Source: Acinetobacter sp. XS-4
GTDB taxonomy: Bacteria > Pseudomonadota > Gammaproteobacteria > Pseudomonadales > Moraxellaceae
Direction of reading: 5' to 3'
NCBI RefSeq assembly: GCF_023920705.1
Contig: NZ_CP094657.1
Coordinates: forward strand, 2,356,001 to 2,420,000
DNA length: 64,000 nucleotides
The notes under the pieces were generated by a model that saw nothing but the letters and a program-made list of their open reading frames with translations, did not search any database and had not been told where the DNA came from. Position 1 is the first letter of the stretch. Each line of letters begins with the position of its first letter. Positions 28,794-36,679 of the stretch are shown piece by piece. The position numbers were made by a program, and so were the translations under genes.

Positions 28794-29723
28794 ATGAACA
28801 GAACGGTGGCTTATGCCTATGCTGGTATCGTATTAACGATGTTTTTTTGGGGATCAGCATTTAATGCAATGTCTTATATCATTCATCATATGCCTCCGCT
28901 ATCTGCCGCATCTGAACGATTTTCAATTGCAAGCCTAGGCTTACTTCTAATCTTTTCAATAACAGGCAAACTAAGATGGGCAGTCTTAAGTCAAAATTTG
29001 TTTATCTACCTTGTTATTGGGGTAATCGGAATTGCAGGATTCAACATAGGCTGTTTTTATGGATTACAAACGACATCTGCCGTGAACGGTGCTTTAATTA
29101 TGGCAACTACACCGTTAATGACTCTATTAATGACAATTGTTTTGGACGGTGAAAAACTTACCCCTAGTAAATTTTTAGGTGTTTTATTCGGTTTAAGTGG
29201 TGTGTTGCTGGTCATTAGTCAGGGCCATATAACAACGTTACTTCACCTGAAAATAGATATTGGAGATCTATTTATATTATTAGGAGCTTTTGGTTTTTGC
29301 TTAGCTAATGTTCTATCTCGCCGCTATGTAAAAAATGCCACTCCGCTAGAAACAACAACTTTTTCTATGATGTTCGGTGCAATAACCCTTAGTGTGTTAA
29401 GTATGATATTTGAAGACCCTCTGTCAGCAATTGCATCTGCACCTGTAAATGCACATTTAGCCATGGGATATGTCGTTATTTGCTCAACAATGATTGCTTA
29501 TTTATTCTGGTTTAATGGCATACAAAAGTTAGGGGCTGGACGTGCTTCCGTCTTTTTTAACTTTGTACCAGTGTTCAGTATGCTGATCGCCTTACTTACT
29601 GGACAATCTCTTAATATCTGGCAATTGGTAGGTACAGCGTTAGTCATGCTGGGTGTAATGAGTAGCGGAGGTTTTTTAAAAATTAAGACTAGTCCGCTTA
29701 TAAGCAAACATTATACAAAATAG
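28794..29723 (+). CDS. EamA/DMT family transporter
   Basis: 309 residues, ten predicted transmembrane helices in two repeated EamA halves (for example AYAGIVLTMFFWGSAFNAMSYIIHHMPPLSAASERF in the first and DLFILLGAFGFCLANVLSRRYVKNATPLETTTFSMMF in the second). DMT proteins export amino acids, drugs or metabolites across the inner membrane; the substrate is unknown. GGGAG lies ~8 nt upstream of the ATG. It is divergent from a LysR gene that is its likely regulator. Confidence 0.9.
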   Translation: MNRTVAYAYAGIVLTMFFWGSAFNAMSYIIHHMPPLSAASERFSIASLGLLLIFSITGKLRWAVLSQNLFIYLVIGVIGIAGFNIGCFYGLQTTSAVNGALIMATTPLMTLLMTIVLDGEKLTPSKFLGVLFGLSGVLLVISQGHITTLLHLKIDIGDLFILLGAFGFCLANVLSRRYVKNATPLETTTFSMMFGAITLSVLSMIFEDPLSAIASAPVNAHLAMGYVVICSTMIAYLFWFNGIQKLGAGRASVFFNFVPVFSMLIALLTGQSLNIWQLVGTALVMLGVMSSGGFLKIKTSPLISKHYTK

Positions 29724-29728
29724 GAAAT

Positions 29729-29772
29729 ATGCTGCTACATTTAAAAATTTTATGTTTATCATGTAGCAGCAT
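29729..29772. repeat. 12-bp inverted repeat downstream of the EamA gene
   Basis: ATGCTGCTACAT (29729-29740) and ATGTAGCAGCAT (29761-29772) are perfect arms around a 20-nt AT-rich loop, a few bases after the stop. There is no T run, so this may be a 3'-end stabilising or Rho-assisted hairpin rather than a classic terminator. The rest of 29773-29978 is AT-rich with no gene. Confidence 0.6.
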
Positions 29773-29978
29773 CTTCAAATACAAAATAGAAAAATTATTT
29801 ATTTACTAAACCATTTAATTTTATAACATTTATTTTAAAAATATCTTTTTACATTTTTTATTATTTATAACAAAAGCTCTTCTTAATTATTCCGTTGTAA
29901 CAAATAACGTATGTTTCTTTAAAAATTAATAAAAGATTGCCATATATAGTTTTAAAACAACCAACGGAGATATTAAAA

Positions 29979-30443
29979 ATGAAGCTGGATTTCACAACCA
30001 TTGAAAAGCAAGCCAAATTGCTACAAGAAGAGCAAGAAAAAATAGAGCAACAAGATCATGACTTTCAAGTGGCTTTAGATAAACATAGAGAATCTTTAAA
30101 GAATTTATTTAAAGATCTTTTCTCTGAGTATGAAATTAAAACAGAAAATGGAGGTCATTTTTGTGTGAATTTTGGAAATTTCAAAATTTCCTTATTGATT
30201 GAAACTGCTAAATTTGAGAATGGTGTTCCTGTAAAATTAAATTCGGTAAACCCTGTTATTATCAAATTAAAAAAAGACAAACCTGTTGCCAAAGCACAAT
30301 TTACCGATGCAACTCAATATTTAGATAATTATTCAGAAACTCCAAACTATCAGTATTATTATAAACAAGAAGATAAAACCCAACTCGTCCAATTTTCTGA
30401 ACTTCCAACTTTTTTTCAAACGATCTTAGACACTAATGTATAA
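29979..30443 (+). CDS. Hypothetical protein, 154 aa
   Basis: Start set at ATG 29979, with CGGAG ~8 nt upstream; the frame opens earlier at a TTG. Residues ~5-45 form a charged helical or coiled-coil segment (TIEKQAKLLQEEQEKIEQQDHDFQVALDKHRESLKNLFKDL). A beta-rich part follows (GGHFCVNFGNFKISLLIETAKF). No signal peptide or membrane helix. No family recognised. It ends at a compact terminator, so it is its own transcription unit. Confidence 0.7.
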   Translation: MKLDFTTIEKQAKLLQEEQEKIEQQDHDFQVALDKHRESLKNLFKDLFSEYEIKTENGGHFCVNFGNFKISLLIETAKFENGVPVKLNSVNPVIIKLKKDKPVAKAQFTDATQYLDNYSETPNYQYYYKQEDKTQLVQFSELPTFFQTILDTNV

Positions 30444-30449
30444 AGTATG

Positions 30450-30471
30450 GCCCTCAATAGAGGGCTTTTTT
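30450..30471 (+). terminator. Terminator of the 154-aa gene
   Basis: GCCCTC/GAGGGC stem with AATA tetraloop, followed by six T residues. Confidence 0.8.
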
Positions 30472-30603
30472 ATATATTATTTTTTCATTATTTAAGCCTA
30501 TTGAAAATAAAAACAGACTAAATTTTTTTATTATTTATTAAATACTTAAACTACTTTTAACTTCAAAAGACCCAAAAAACATTTGATTATTTTTCAAATA
30601 ACT

Positions 30604-30638
30604 TGTATATACATGTTTGTATTTGTTTGTACAAATAC
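30604..30638. promoter_or_regulatory. Two palindromes upstream of the NCS1 permease
   Basis: TGTATATACA (30604-30613) is a perfect palindrome. Six bases on, GTATTTG (30619-30625) and CAAATAC (30632-30638) form a perfect inverted repeat with a 6-nt spacer. They sit 48-82 nt upstream of the permease ATG, the place expected for an operator or promoter overlap. Confidence 0.4.
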
Positions 30639-30685
30639 TGACTTAATAAAAATAGAGTGGACTCTTAAAGGACAAGGAGAGTGTA

Positions 30686-32101
30686 ATGGACTCATCGGCT
30701 GAGAAACCAAATAGTAGTTTTATTGAAAACCGAAGCATTGACTTTATTCCAGAAAATGAAAGACATGGCGGAGTGTTTGCTCAATTCACCCTCTGGTTTG
30801 GTGCCAATTTACAAATTACAGCCATTGTGACGGGTGCATTAGCAGTTGTATTAGGTGGTGATGTTTTTTGGTCGATTATTGGTTTATTTGTGGGGCAATG
30901 TTTTGGTGCTGCTGTCATGGCTCTACATGCTGCTCAAGGTCCAAAATTAGGCCTTCCCCAAATGATTTCAAGTCGTGTCCAGTTTGGAGTATATGGTGCT
31001 TGTATTCCAATCATACTCGTCTGCCTCATGTATCTTGGGTTTACCGCAACTGGAGAGGTGCTCGCGGGTAAAGCAATTGCACACCTCGCACATGTCAGTA
31101 ATACAACAGGCATCTTAATTTACGCATGTTTAATTATTATATTTGCAACGATTGGATATCGTTTAATTCATTTGGTCGGCAAAGTAGCCAGTATTATTGG
31201 TCTGATTGCTTTTGTCATTATTCTGACTCAAATCTTAGCGCTTTCTGATTTCTCTGAACTCTTAGCAGTACGTCATTTCAATTGGTCTTCATTCTTATTA
31301 GCTGTTTCACTTTCTGCTTCTTGGCAAATCTCTTTTGGACCTTATGTTGCAGACTACTCCCGCTATCTTCCAACTAAAACATCTTCGTCTCATGTTTTTT
31401 GGGCTGTTGGCTTAGGCTCTTTATTGGGTTCACAGATTTCCATGACTTTAGGAGTTTTGATCGCTCAGGTTGCAAACGGCAATTTTGTTGGAAATGAAGT
31501 TCAATATGTTGTGGGTATGAATCCAATTGCCCTAGTCGTAACCTTTTTATATTTTAGTATTGCTTTTGGCAAAGTTACTCTGACTACCTTAAATGCTTAT
31601 GGTAGTTTTATGTGCGTTGCTACGATTTGGAATAGTTTTAAATCGACAAATCAAATTTCAAAAATAACAAGATTACTCATTGTCCTTGCTATGGTTGTGA
31701 TTTCTACTTTCATTGCAATTATAGGCGAGCACACATTCTTAAGTGCTTTTAAAGCATTTATTCTGTTTTTACTTACCTTCTTCATTCCATGGAGTGCTAT
31801 TAATCTGGTTGATTACTACTTTATCTCTAAAGAAGAATGTGATGTAGAGGCACTCTATGATCCAAATGGCAAGTATGGCCGTTGGAATCGAATTGGTATC
31901 ACCTGCTACTTTCTAGGTATTTTGATTCAACTGCCCTTTATTGATAGTAAATTTTATACGGGACAAATTGCTGAGATGTTAGGAGGAATTGATTTATCAT
32001 GGCTGGTAGGACTGATCTCTACTGCAGTGATTTATTATATTTTCGCCAAGAAAGCTCAACTCAAGTTTTCAAAATCGTTAGTCATTGATCAAATCAAATA
32101 A
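30686..32101 (+). CDS. NCS1 family cytosine/purine permease (CodB-like)
   Basis: 471 residues with ~12 transmembrane helices. RSIDFIPENERHGGVFAQFTLWFGANLQITAIVTGAL at the start is the NCS1 entrance motif. WQISFGPYVADYSRYLP in the sixth-helix region is the substrate-binding signature of purine-cytosine permeases. It imports nucleobases or related compounds (cytosine, allantoin, hydantoin or thiamine precursors), driven by cations. AAGGAG lies 7 nt before the ATG. No catabolic gene is adjacent, so the substrate stays open. A 12-bp stem-loop follows the stop. Confidence 0.9.
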   Translation: MDSSAEKPNSSFIENRSIDFIPENERHGGVFAQFTLWFGANLQITAIVTGALAVVLGGDVFWSIIGLFVGQCFGAAVMALHAAQGPKLGLPQMISSRVQFGVYGACIPIILVCLMYLGFTATGEVLAGKAIAHLAHVSNTTGILIYACLIIIFATIGYRLIHLVGKVASIIGLIAFVIILTQILALSDFSELLAVRHFNWSSFLLAVSLSASWQISFGPYVADYSRYLPTKTSSSHVFWAVGLGSLLGSQISMTLGVLIAQVANGNFVGNEVQYVVGMNPIALVVTFLYFSIAFGKVTLTTLNAYGSFMCVATIWNSFKSTNQISKITRLLIVLAMVVISTFIAIIGEHTFLSAFKAFILFLLTFFIPWSAINLVDYYFISKEECDVEALYDPNGKYGRWNRIGITCYFLGILIQLPFIDSKFYTGQIAEMLGGIDLSWLVGLISTAVIYYIFAKKAQLKFSKSLVIDQIK

Positions 32102-32110
32102 TTAAACTAG

Positions 32111-32145
32111 ATAAGCTATCAAAGTCACGCACCTTGATAGCTTAT
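32111..32145. terminator. Stem-loop between convergent permease and PACE genes
   Basis: A 12-bp perfect stem (32111-32122 with 32134-32145) has an 11-nt loop. No pronounced T run follows, so termination strength is uncertain. Confidence 0.55.
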
Positions 32146-32167
32146 TGAGCTGATTTTGCAACTATTC

Positions 32168-32599
32168 TTATAGCGCTTTAGCCTGTGCCGAATTAGGCAA
32201 TCCAAATAACTTATCAAAGCTCCAATTAAATATAAAAGTATAGATAGGAATAATGATAATAAAAGCCACGTCTAACCAAAAAGAGGCAATCAGAGAAATA
32301 TCCATCCACCATGCAATAAGAGGAATCAAAAACAGAACCAAAGTAAGCTGAAAACCAATGGCATGTCCCACTCTACGCTTAACTGTGCGGACATTACTGC
32401 TTTGTCTAGCCTCCCACTTCTCATATAAAATATTGTAGATAAAATTCCAAGTTACAGCGATGGTCGTAATCATGATAGCAAGAGGACCAGTATGTTCCAC
32501 ACTATCACCTGCCAAAATTGCTAACCCTACTGATGAAATGATCATTCCGATGACTTCATATGAAGAAACATAGACAATTCGACGCTTTATACCTTGCAT
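32168..32599 (-). CDS. PACE family (AceI-like) efflux transporter
   Basis: 143 residues from ATG 32599, preferred over a TTG at 32608. This start puts the conserved membrane-embedded glutamate at E15 in KRRIVYVSSYEVIG, exactly as in Acinetobacter AceI. There are four transmembrane helices in two tandem bacterial transmembrane pair domains (second copy KRRVGHAIGFQLTLVLFLIPLIAWWM). PACE pumps are proton antiporters for chlorhexidine, related biocides and probably polyamines. The sequence differs clearly from AceI itself, so it is a paralogue. The divergent LysR gene is the likely regulator, as AceR is for AceI. Confidence 0.9.
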   Translation of the reverse strand: MQGIKRRIVYVSSYEVIGMIISSVGLAILAGDSVEHTGPLAIMITTIAVTWNFIYNILYEKWEARQSSNVRTVKRRVGHAIGFQLTLVLFLIPLIAWWMDISLIASFWLDVAFIIIIPIYTFIFNWSFDKLFGLPNSAQAKAL

Positions 32600-32627
32600 A
32601 ATAGGCAAACTCTAATTAATTCTTTAT

Positions 32628-32647
32628 ATTTTAATTTCAGTTAAAAT
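32628..32647. promoter_or_regulatory. Candidate LysR operator between PACE and LysR genes
   Basis: ATTTTAA (32628-32634) and TTAAAAT (32641-32647) are perfect 7-bp arms with a 6-nt spacer, within the 89-bp gap between divergent starts. The spacing fits the T-N11-A recognition pattern of LysR proteins. Confidence 0.5.
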
Positions 32648-32688
32648 CATATATAAAGTTAATAGCTTTCAGTTCAACTGATATCAAA

Positions 32689-33573
32689 ATGAATTTTAAC
32701 AGCGAAAATATTGAACTCTTTATTACTGTACTAGATACGGGATCTTTCTCAGCAGCCGCCCGCAAACTAAATCGGGTACCCTCAGCAGTCAGTATGGCAG
32801 TTGCTAATCTAGAGGCAGAATTGGATTACACCTTATTTGAACGTACTCCTCGCAAAGTCATTCCTACCGCTAAAGCATTAGCTTTGGAACCTCAAGCGCG
32901 AATTATTTCTGAACAACTTAGGCTATTTAGTACTCATGCGCATGAACTTTCTTTAGGCCTCGAAAGTAAATTACGTATTGGCGTGGTCTCAGATGTAAAT
33001 ACCAAATTATTATTCTATTCAATAAAAAAGTTAGCTGATAAATTCCCCTTACTGAATATCGAGGTTATTACTGCACCTCAAGATGACATCGTCAATTTAC
33101 TTTATAAGGAAGAAATTAGTCTTTGTTTAGCAGGTTCAGACCTCAATATAAAAATGCGTGAAAACTTGCAACTGGTAATGACTGAAACAGTCGTTGCTAC
33201 AATTTCATCTAGTCATAGTCTTCTACAAGAAAAAAAAAAGCAGTTTTCTATCGAAGAGTTAATCAATATTAGACAAATTGTAGTGGCGAGTAGTGACCAT
33301 GAAATGACAGATTCCCGTTCAATTATTGGTGCAATGTACTGGAAAACGAATAATCTACAAACAGCAATTAATATGGTTGAGGCAGGACTCGGTTGGGGAA
33401 ATTTCCCATTATCATTAGTACAAGAAAAAATCAATCAAGGTCAGTTAGTTCTTTTAGATTTTAAAAACACCAGAAATCATTTACCTCTATCCATTTATTT
33501 AATTTGGCTTCAAGACCGCCCCTTATCTAAAGCAGCTAGAGAACTCATCCAGATTATTCAAGAGAATTTATAA
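32689..33573 (+). CDS. LysR family transcriptional regulator, divergent from the PACE pump
   Basis: 294 residues. N-terminal winged helix NIELFITVLDTGSFSAAARKLNRVPSAVSMAVANLEAELDYTLFERTPRKVIPT, then a periplasmic-binding-like effector domain (KLRIGVVSDVNTKLLFYSIKKLADKFPLLNIEVITAPQDDIVNLLYKEEISLCLAG). Head-to-head placement with a PACE exporter copies the aceR-aceI arrangement, so activation of the pump by its substrate is a sound inference. A palindromic site lies between the two genes. Confidence 0.9.
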   Translation: MNFNSENIELFITVLDTGSFSAAARKLNRVPSAVSMAVANLEAELDYTLFERTPRKVIPTAKALALEPQARIISEQLRLFSTHAHELSLGLESKLRIGVVSDVNTKLLFYSIKKLADKFPLLNIEVITAPQDDIVNLLYKEEISLCLAGSDLNIKMRENLQLVMTETVVATISSSHSLLQEKKKQFSIEELINIRQIVVASSDHEMTDSRSIIGAMYWKTNNLQTAINMVEAGLGWGNFPLSLVQEKINQGQLVLLDFKNTRNHLPLSIYLIWLQDRPLSKAARELIQIIQENL

Positions 33574-34780
33574 TTTCTTATACTGTAGTTCTGAGCACGT
33601 ATGATCTCTCTATAGTTTTATTTTCTAGTTATATACTTACTTTTATAATTTAGATTATTGCTCTGTCCTATTTCTCCATCTTACAAAAAGCAAGAAGCCT
33701 ACTTTAAAAAGCAGGCTTCTTACTGTATTTCAGGACTAAGTAATATTTTTTATTTTGAAAAATACATTTGTACTTTATTAAAACCAAGCATTTTAGTCAA
33801 GAATAAATTCAATAAAATACAACAATTTGTATAAAACATGAAAGTAGTCACACTTTAAGTTTTATATAAAAAACAAATTAAAAAAGAAAGAAATTTCAAT
33901 AAAAAACTCTTACTCTCTCCACTAAAAAATTCTATTTTTTAATAAATTGAGATAAATCTCTTAATGTTAATATATTCTAGTTTCATTTATTAATTTCTGT
34001 ATTTCACCCTTAAATCTTTATTCATTGTATATGTTAGATTAATTCTTGTTAAAGACTTTGGCTTTTAATATTAACTGAGTAATTTCCACCAAACCCTATA
34101 TCTATAAGTGAGAGTAAAAATCCTTTGCCGACCCTAAAATAAAATTAATTTCATAAATATTATGATTTTTCATTCTTATTTTTAGAATATAAATTATTTA
34201 TTCTGATTTGAATAATTTATAAAATATACTTATCTTCAATAAATTTATTCTAGTCTTTATCAAACATCAAAGAAAAATTTTCATTAAAAAAAACAACAAC
34301 AAGTTAATAATTCTATTAATAAATTTAGAATACTCTACAATCATTATTGAAATAATATTTATAAATCAAATATAAAATACACATATATAAATTATGTTTG
34401 TACTTCGCTAGTTTGAGTCACTTTATCTAACTTATATTTTTTAGTAGTATCCAATTAACCTCACTCAACTTGGTTGTATATTCAAACAATATTTGTTTTA
34501 AAAGAATTAACAATTTGAACAGGATAGGCAATTAAATCTCATTCACTATAAACTTCAAACTGGAATAAGATCTAATTGATCGATAAATAACTTTCTTCAC
34601 TTTACTCGTGAAGCACTCATACGCTAGAATCATGATCGCTTGTAATATTTAACTAAAATAACACAATCTTTTTGGGTCTAGTATGCGCCTAATTTAGAAA
34701 ATGACTTGTGTTTGATTAAAAAATTGATTAGTATTGCACGCACTGAAAGGCCTTGAGATTTAAAGCTTTTCTGACTTATA
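33574..34780. other. 1.2-kb AT-rich region without genes
   Basis: No ORF or coding-like frame stands out on either strand. Near the left end is an inverted repeat with arms AGAAGCCT (33693-33700) and AGGCTTCT (33713-33720), possibly the lysR terminator. Near the right end is the tRNA promoter. The remainder is long A/T tracts. Confidence 0.5.
34706..34740 (+). promoter_or_regulatory. Candidate tRNA promoter
   Basis: TTGTGT (34706-34711), 17-nt spacer, TAGTAT (34729-34734), then a GC-rich discriminator GCACGCAC. A GC-rich discriminator is the hallmark of stringently controlled stable-RNA promoters. The tRNA starts ~40 nt downstream. Confidence 0.55.
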
Positions 34781-34857
<77 letters not shown>

Positions 34858-34862
34858 AATTC

Positions 34863-34897
34863 AAACCCCATAAACTAAAAAGTTTATGGGGTTTTTT
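34863..34897 (+). terminator. Rho-independent terminator after the tRNA
   Basis: A 14-bp perfect stem (34863-34876 with 34881-34894) has an AAAA loop, followed by T residues. Confidence 0.92.
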
Positions 34898-35019
34898 AAT
34901 ATATTTTTTCAGGCTATCAGATGCTTTCATCTACTTTATAGTTCACCCGTTTAATAATCCGTTGATCTTTATCCTTCATTTAAACTTTTTGAGCACTTTG
35001 TTTTTCTTCTCAGTATAAG

Positions 35020-35250
35020 ATGAATCTTCTATCATCCAAATCGTTAACACTTAAAATAAAAAAACAATTAGAATTGGGTAAATCTAGAGTTTCTGCAATT
35101 TGACCTTTTCTCCTATTAGGACAAGGGGCTTCAGAAGGTTATCTGGAACTGTTGGCACATGATAGTAATAAGAGTATCTATACTCTAAATTTAACAACGT
35201 ATCCTCCGAATGTAGTTCAAGAATTTATCACTTTAAATAATCACTCATAA
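35020..35250 (+). pseudogene. Possible decayed ORF with one internal stop
   Basis: Reading from ATG 35020 gives 27 residues (MNLLSSKSLTLKIKKQLELG...), a TGA at 35101, then a protein-like stretch (GQGASEGYLELLAHDSNKS ... VVQEFITLNNHS) to TAA 35250 in the same frame. The second part has normal codon and residue use. No homologue is recognised. It may be a remnant or chance. Confidence 0.3.
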
Positions 35251-35416
35251 TGAATCTGCTAGTTTATTTCATTATTTAGTAAAGCTATGTCTTTTATAGC
35301 TTAAGACTCAAATTTGATTATTTTTAAAGCAAGTTTTCTTAGTAACTAGTATCAATTATCAAGAAAAATAAGAGTGTGAATTGCATCACAATACTAAGAA
35401 ATATACCTATTCTTAA

Positions 35417-35680
35417 AGCCCTCTACAAGTTTTAGTTATTCAACCCTCCAAAGCTCAAAACATCATTTTGCTTAAAAACCGTAAGAACTTACAGTTATTT
35501 CCTTTCAAAAAAATCATTACATTCTGGTTAAAGAATAAGCAGATGTATTGATATCGAAAGATCGCAGAAATACATCTACCTCCAAGAAATCATCCTGTAT
35601 TGGGGTGGATGTGGATTCCAGAAACCACAAAAAATAAATGGGGCGAATTTCGGAAAAGCCAGATGAGTACGAACATTTAA
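35417..35680 (+). pseudogene. Possible decayed ORF with one internal stop
   Basis: This frame is open from 35417 with a single TGA at 35549 and ends at TAA 35680. The translated C-terminal part (IHLPPRNHPVLGWMWIPETT, then KNKWGEFRKSQMSTNI) looks like genuine protein. It has no clear start and overlaps the leader of the next gene in another frame. The family is unknown. Assigned by eye only. Confidence 0.3.
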
Positions 35681-35694
35681 AAGGAAGTATTAAA

Positions 35695-36102
35695 ATGAGC
35701 AAATGTCAATGTGAAAAAGACGTGGTTCCTGACTACACAAAAGTCGGTTTTGAAAAACAATCTGCAAACGCTAATTTAGCAAGTGAAAATACCAACTTAA
35801 CAACTGAAAATAATATAACTGTAGAAGGTCTCAAAAGCCAACTAGATTCAGCTGGAGTTCAAGCACTAAACCTTCAAGCTTGTGTTTCAGCTTCTTACGA
35901 TCCGACAACAAACAAAATATGTTTCAGCTTCCCAATCATTGGGCAAATTTGCTTCCCATCTCCTATCAGTATTCCAATTGGTGCAACACTCAAAGTCTGC
36001 GGTGATGTTTGTACATCATGGGGTATCCCTAAGGGCTTAAAAATTACTCTCTACCTTAATGACAACCCTGTTTGGTCTGGTGTTGTTTGGGGTTCTTGTT
36101 GA
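35695..36102 (+). CDS. Cysteine-rich hypothetical protein, 135 aa
   Basis: Start at ATG 35695, with AAGGAAG ~8 nt upstream; an in-frame ATG at 35638 has no such site. The N-terminus MSKCQCEKDV is followed by an Asn/Thr/Glu-rich low-complexity stretch (QSANANLASENTNLTTENN). The C-terminal ~75 residues look like an all-beta domain with repeated Cys (ICFSFPIIGQICFPSP, LKVCGDVCTSWGI) and end VWGSC, so Cys is the last residue. No signal peptide or membrane helix. I recognise no family. It is the only intact gene in a degenerate stretch, and a 36-bp palindrome follows it. Confidence 0.65.
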   Translation: MSKCQCEKDVVPDYTKVGFEKQSANANLASENTNLTTENNITVEGLKSQLDSAGVQALNLQACVSASYDPTTNKICFSFPIIGQICFPSPISIPIGATLKVCGDVCTSWGIPKGLKITLYLNDNPVWSGVVWGSC

Positions 36103-36119
36103 ATTTAATTAGTTATATC

Positions 36120-36155
36120 AATCTGTTGCACTATAAATTTATAGTGCAACAGATT
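36120..36155. repeat. 36-bp perfect palindrome
   Basis: AATCTGTTGCACTATAAA is followed directly by its exact reverse complement, TTTATAGTGCAACAGATT, 18 nt after the stop of the cysteine-rich gene. As RNA it would be a long hairpin with CACTTTTTG just downstream, so it may be that gene's terminator. As DNA it is an uninterrupted dyad. Confidence 0.9.
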
Positions 36156-36230
36156 CACACTTTTTGTCACCCACATTAAATTCTATATTCAAGGTAAATC
36201 AAATGAATATGTCATTTATATCTAACATTA

Positions 36231-36396
36231 CTAATTCCTACTATCCGCAACCTCAGTAAAATCACAATACTGTACCGTATAAGCATCACCGTCACGACTT
36301 CGCTATTAAGTTATAAAAACTCTGATTTATGGTCACTGAGCAGTAAGTTTCTAGCCCCAATAGACGACCAATATTGTAAATCAGATGAGTAAAGCT
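36231..36396 (-). pseudogene. Possible frameshifted gene remnant on the minus strand
   Basis: Reading the minus strand from 36396 gives THLIYNIGRLLGLETYCSVT then INQSFYNLIAKS and a stop. In a second frame, RSRDGDAYTVQYCDFTEVAD follows to a stop at 36231. The two pieces abut near 36300 and together look like one protein broken by a frameshift. Family unknown; judged by eye. Confidence 0.35.
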
Positions 36397-36501
36397 TTAT
36401 TAACGAGTAAATATACACCTACGTTACTAAGGTGTTGTAAGAAAGGGCTTTTAAATCCTACTCATAGAGTGCTTGTTCGCACGTCAAGGTTTATAATTTA
36501 T

Positions 36502-36573
36502 TTAGAACTCATAAGAATACGAGACTGAAGTCATCACGCCAACGACCACCCGTACATTTTCCCGATCAATCAA
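36502..36573 (-). pseudogene. Possible C-terminal fragment of a gene on the minus strand
   Basis: A 23-codon open stretch reads LIDRENVRVVVGVMTSVSYS plus YEF and a stop. It is too short to be a gene, but protein-like and flanked by other apparent remnants. The remaining sequence of 36156-36679 shows no intact ORF and carries the leader of the LuxR gene. Confidence 0.2.
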
Positions 36574-36679
36574 TTAATTTCACAAATTTGCCGTTATATA
36601 AACCCTTCCAAGGGAATACTTGACCATAAAAATCAAAGACTTTTAATAAAATTTTATCCATTAACGACAAGGGGAAAAC

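Noticed and set aside
35638..35694. N-terminal extension of the cysteine-rich protein from ATG 35638
   Set aside because: The AAGGAAG ribosome-binding site favours ATG 35695, and the upstream ATG follows a stop with no such site.
36156..36679. lux box upstream of the LuxR gene
   Set aside because: I searched for a 20-bp CTG-N10-CAG-type dyad and found none beyond the long palindrome at 36120-36155, which does not match a lux box.
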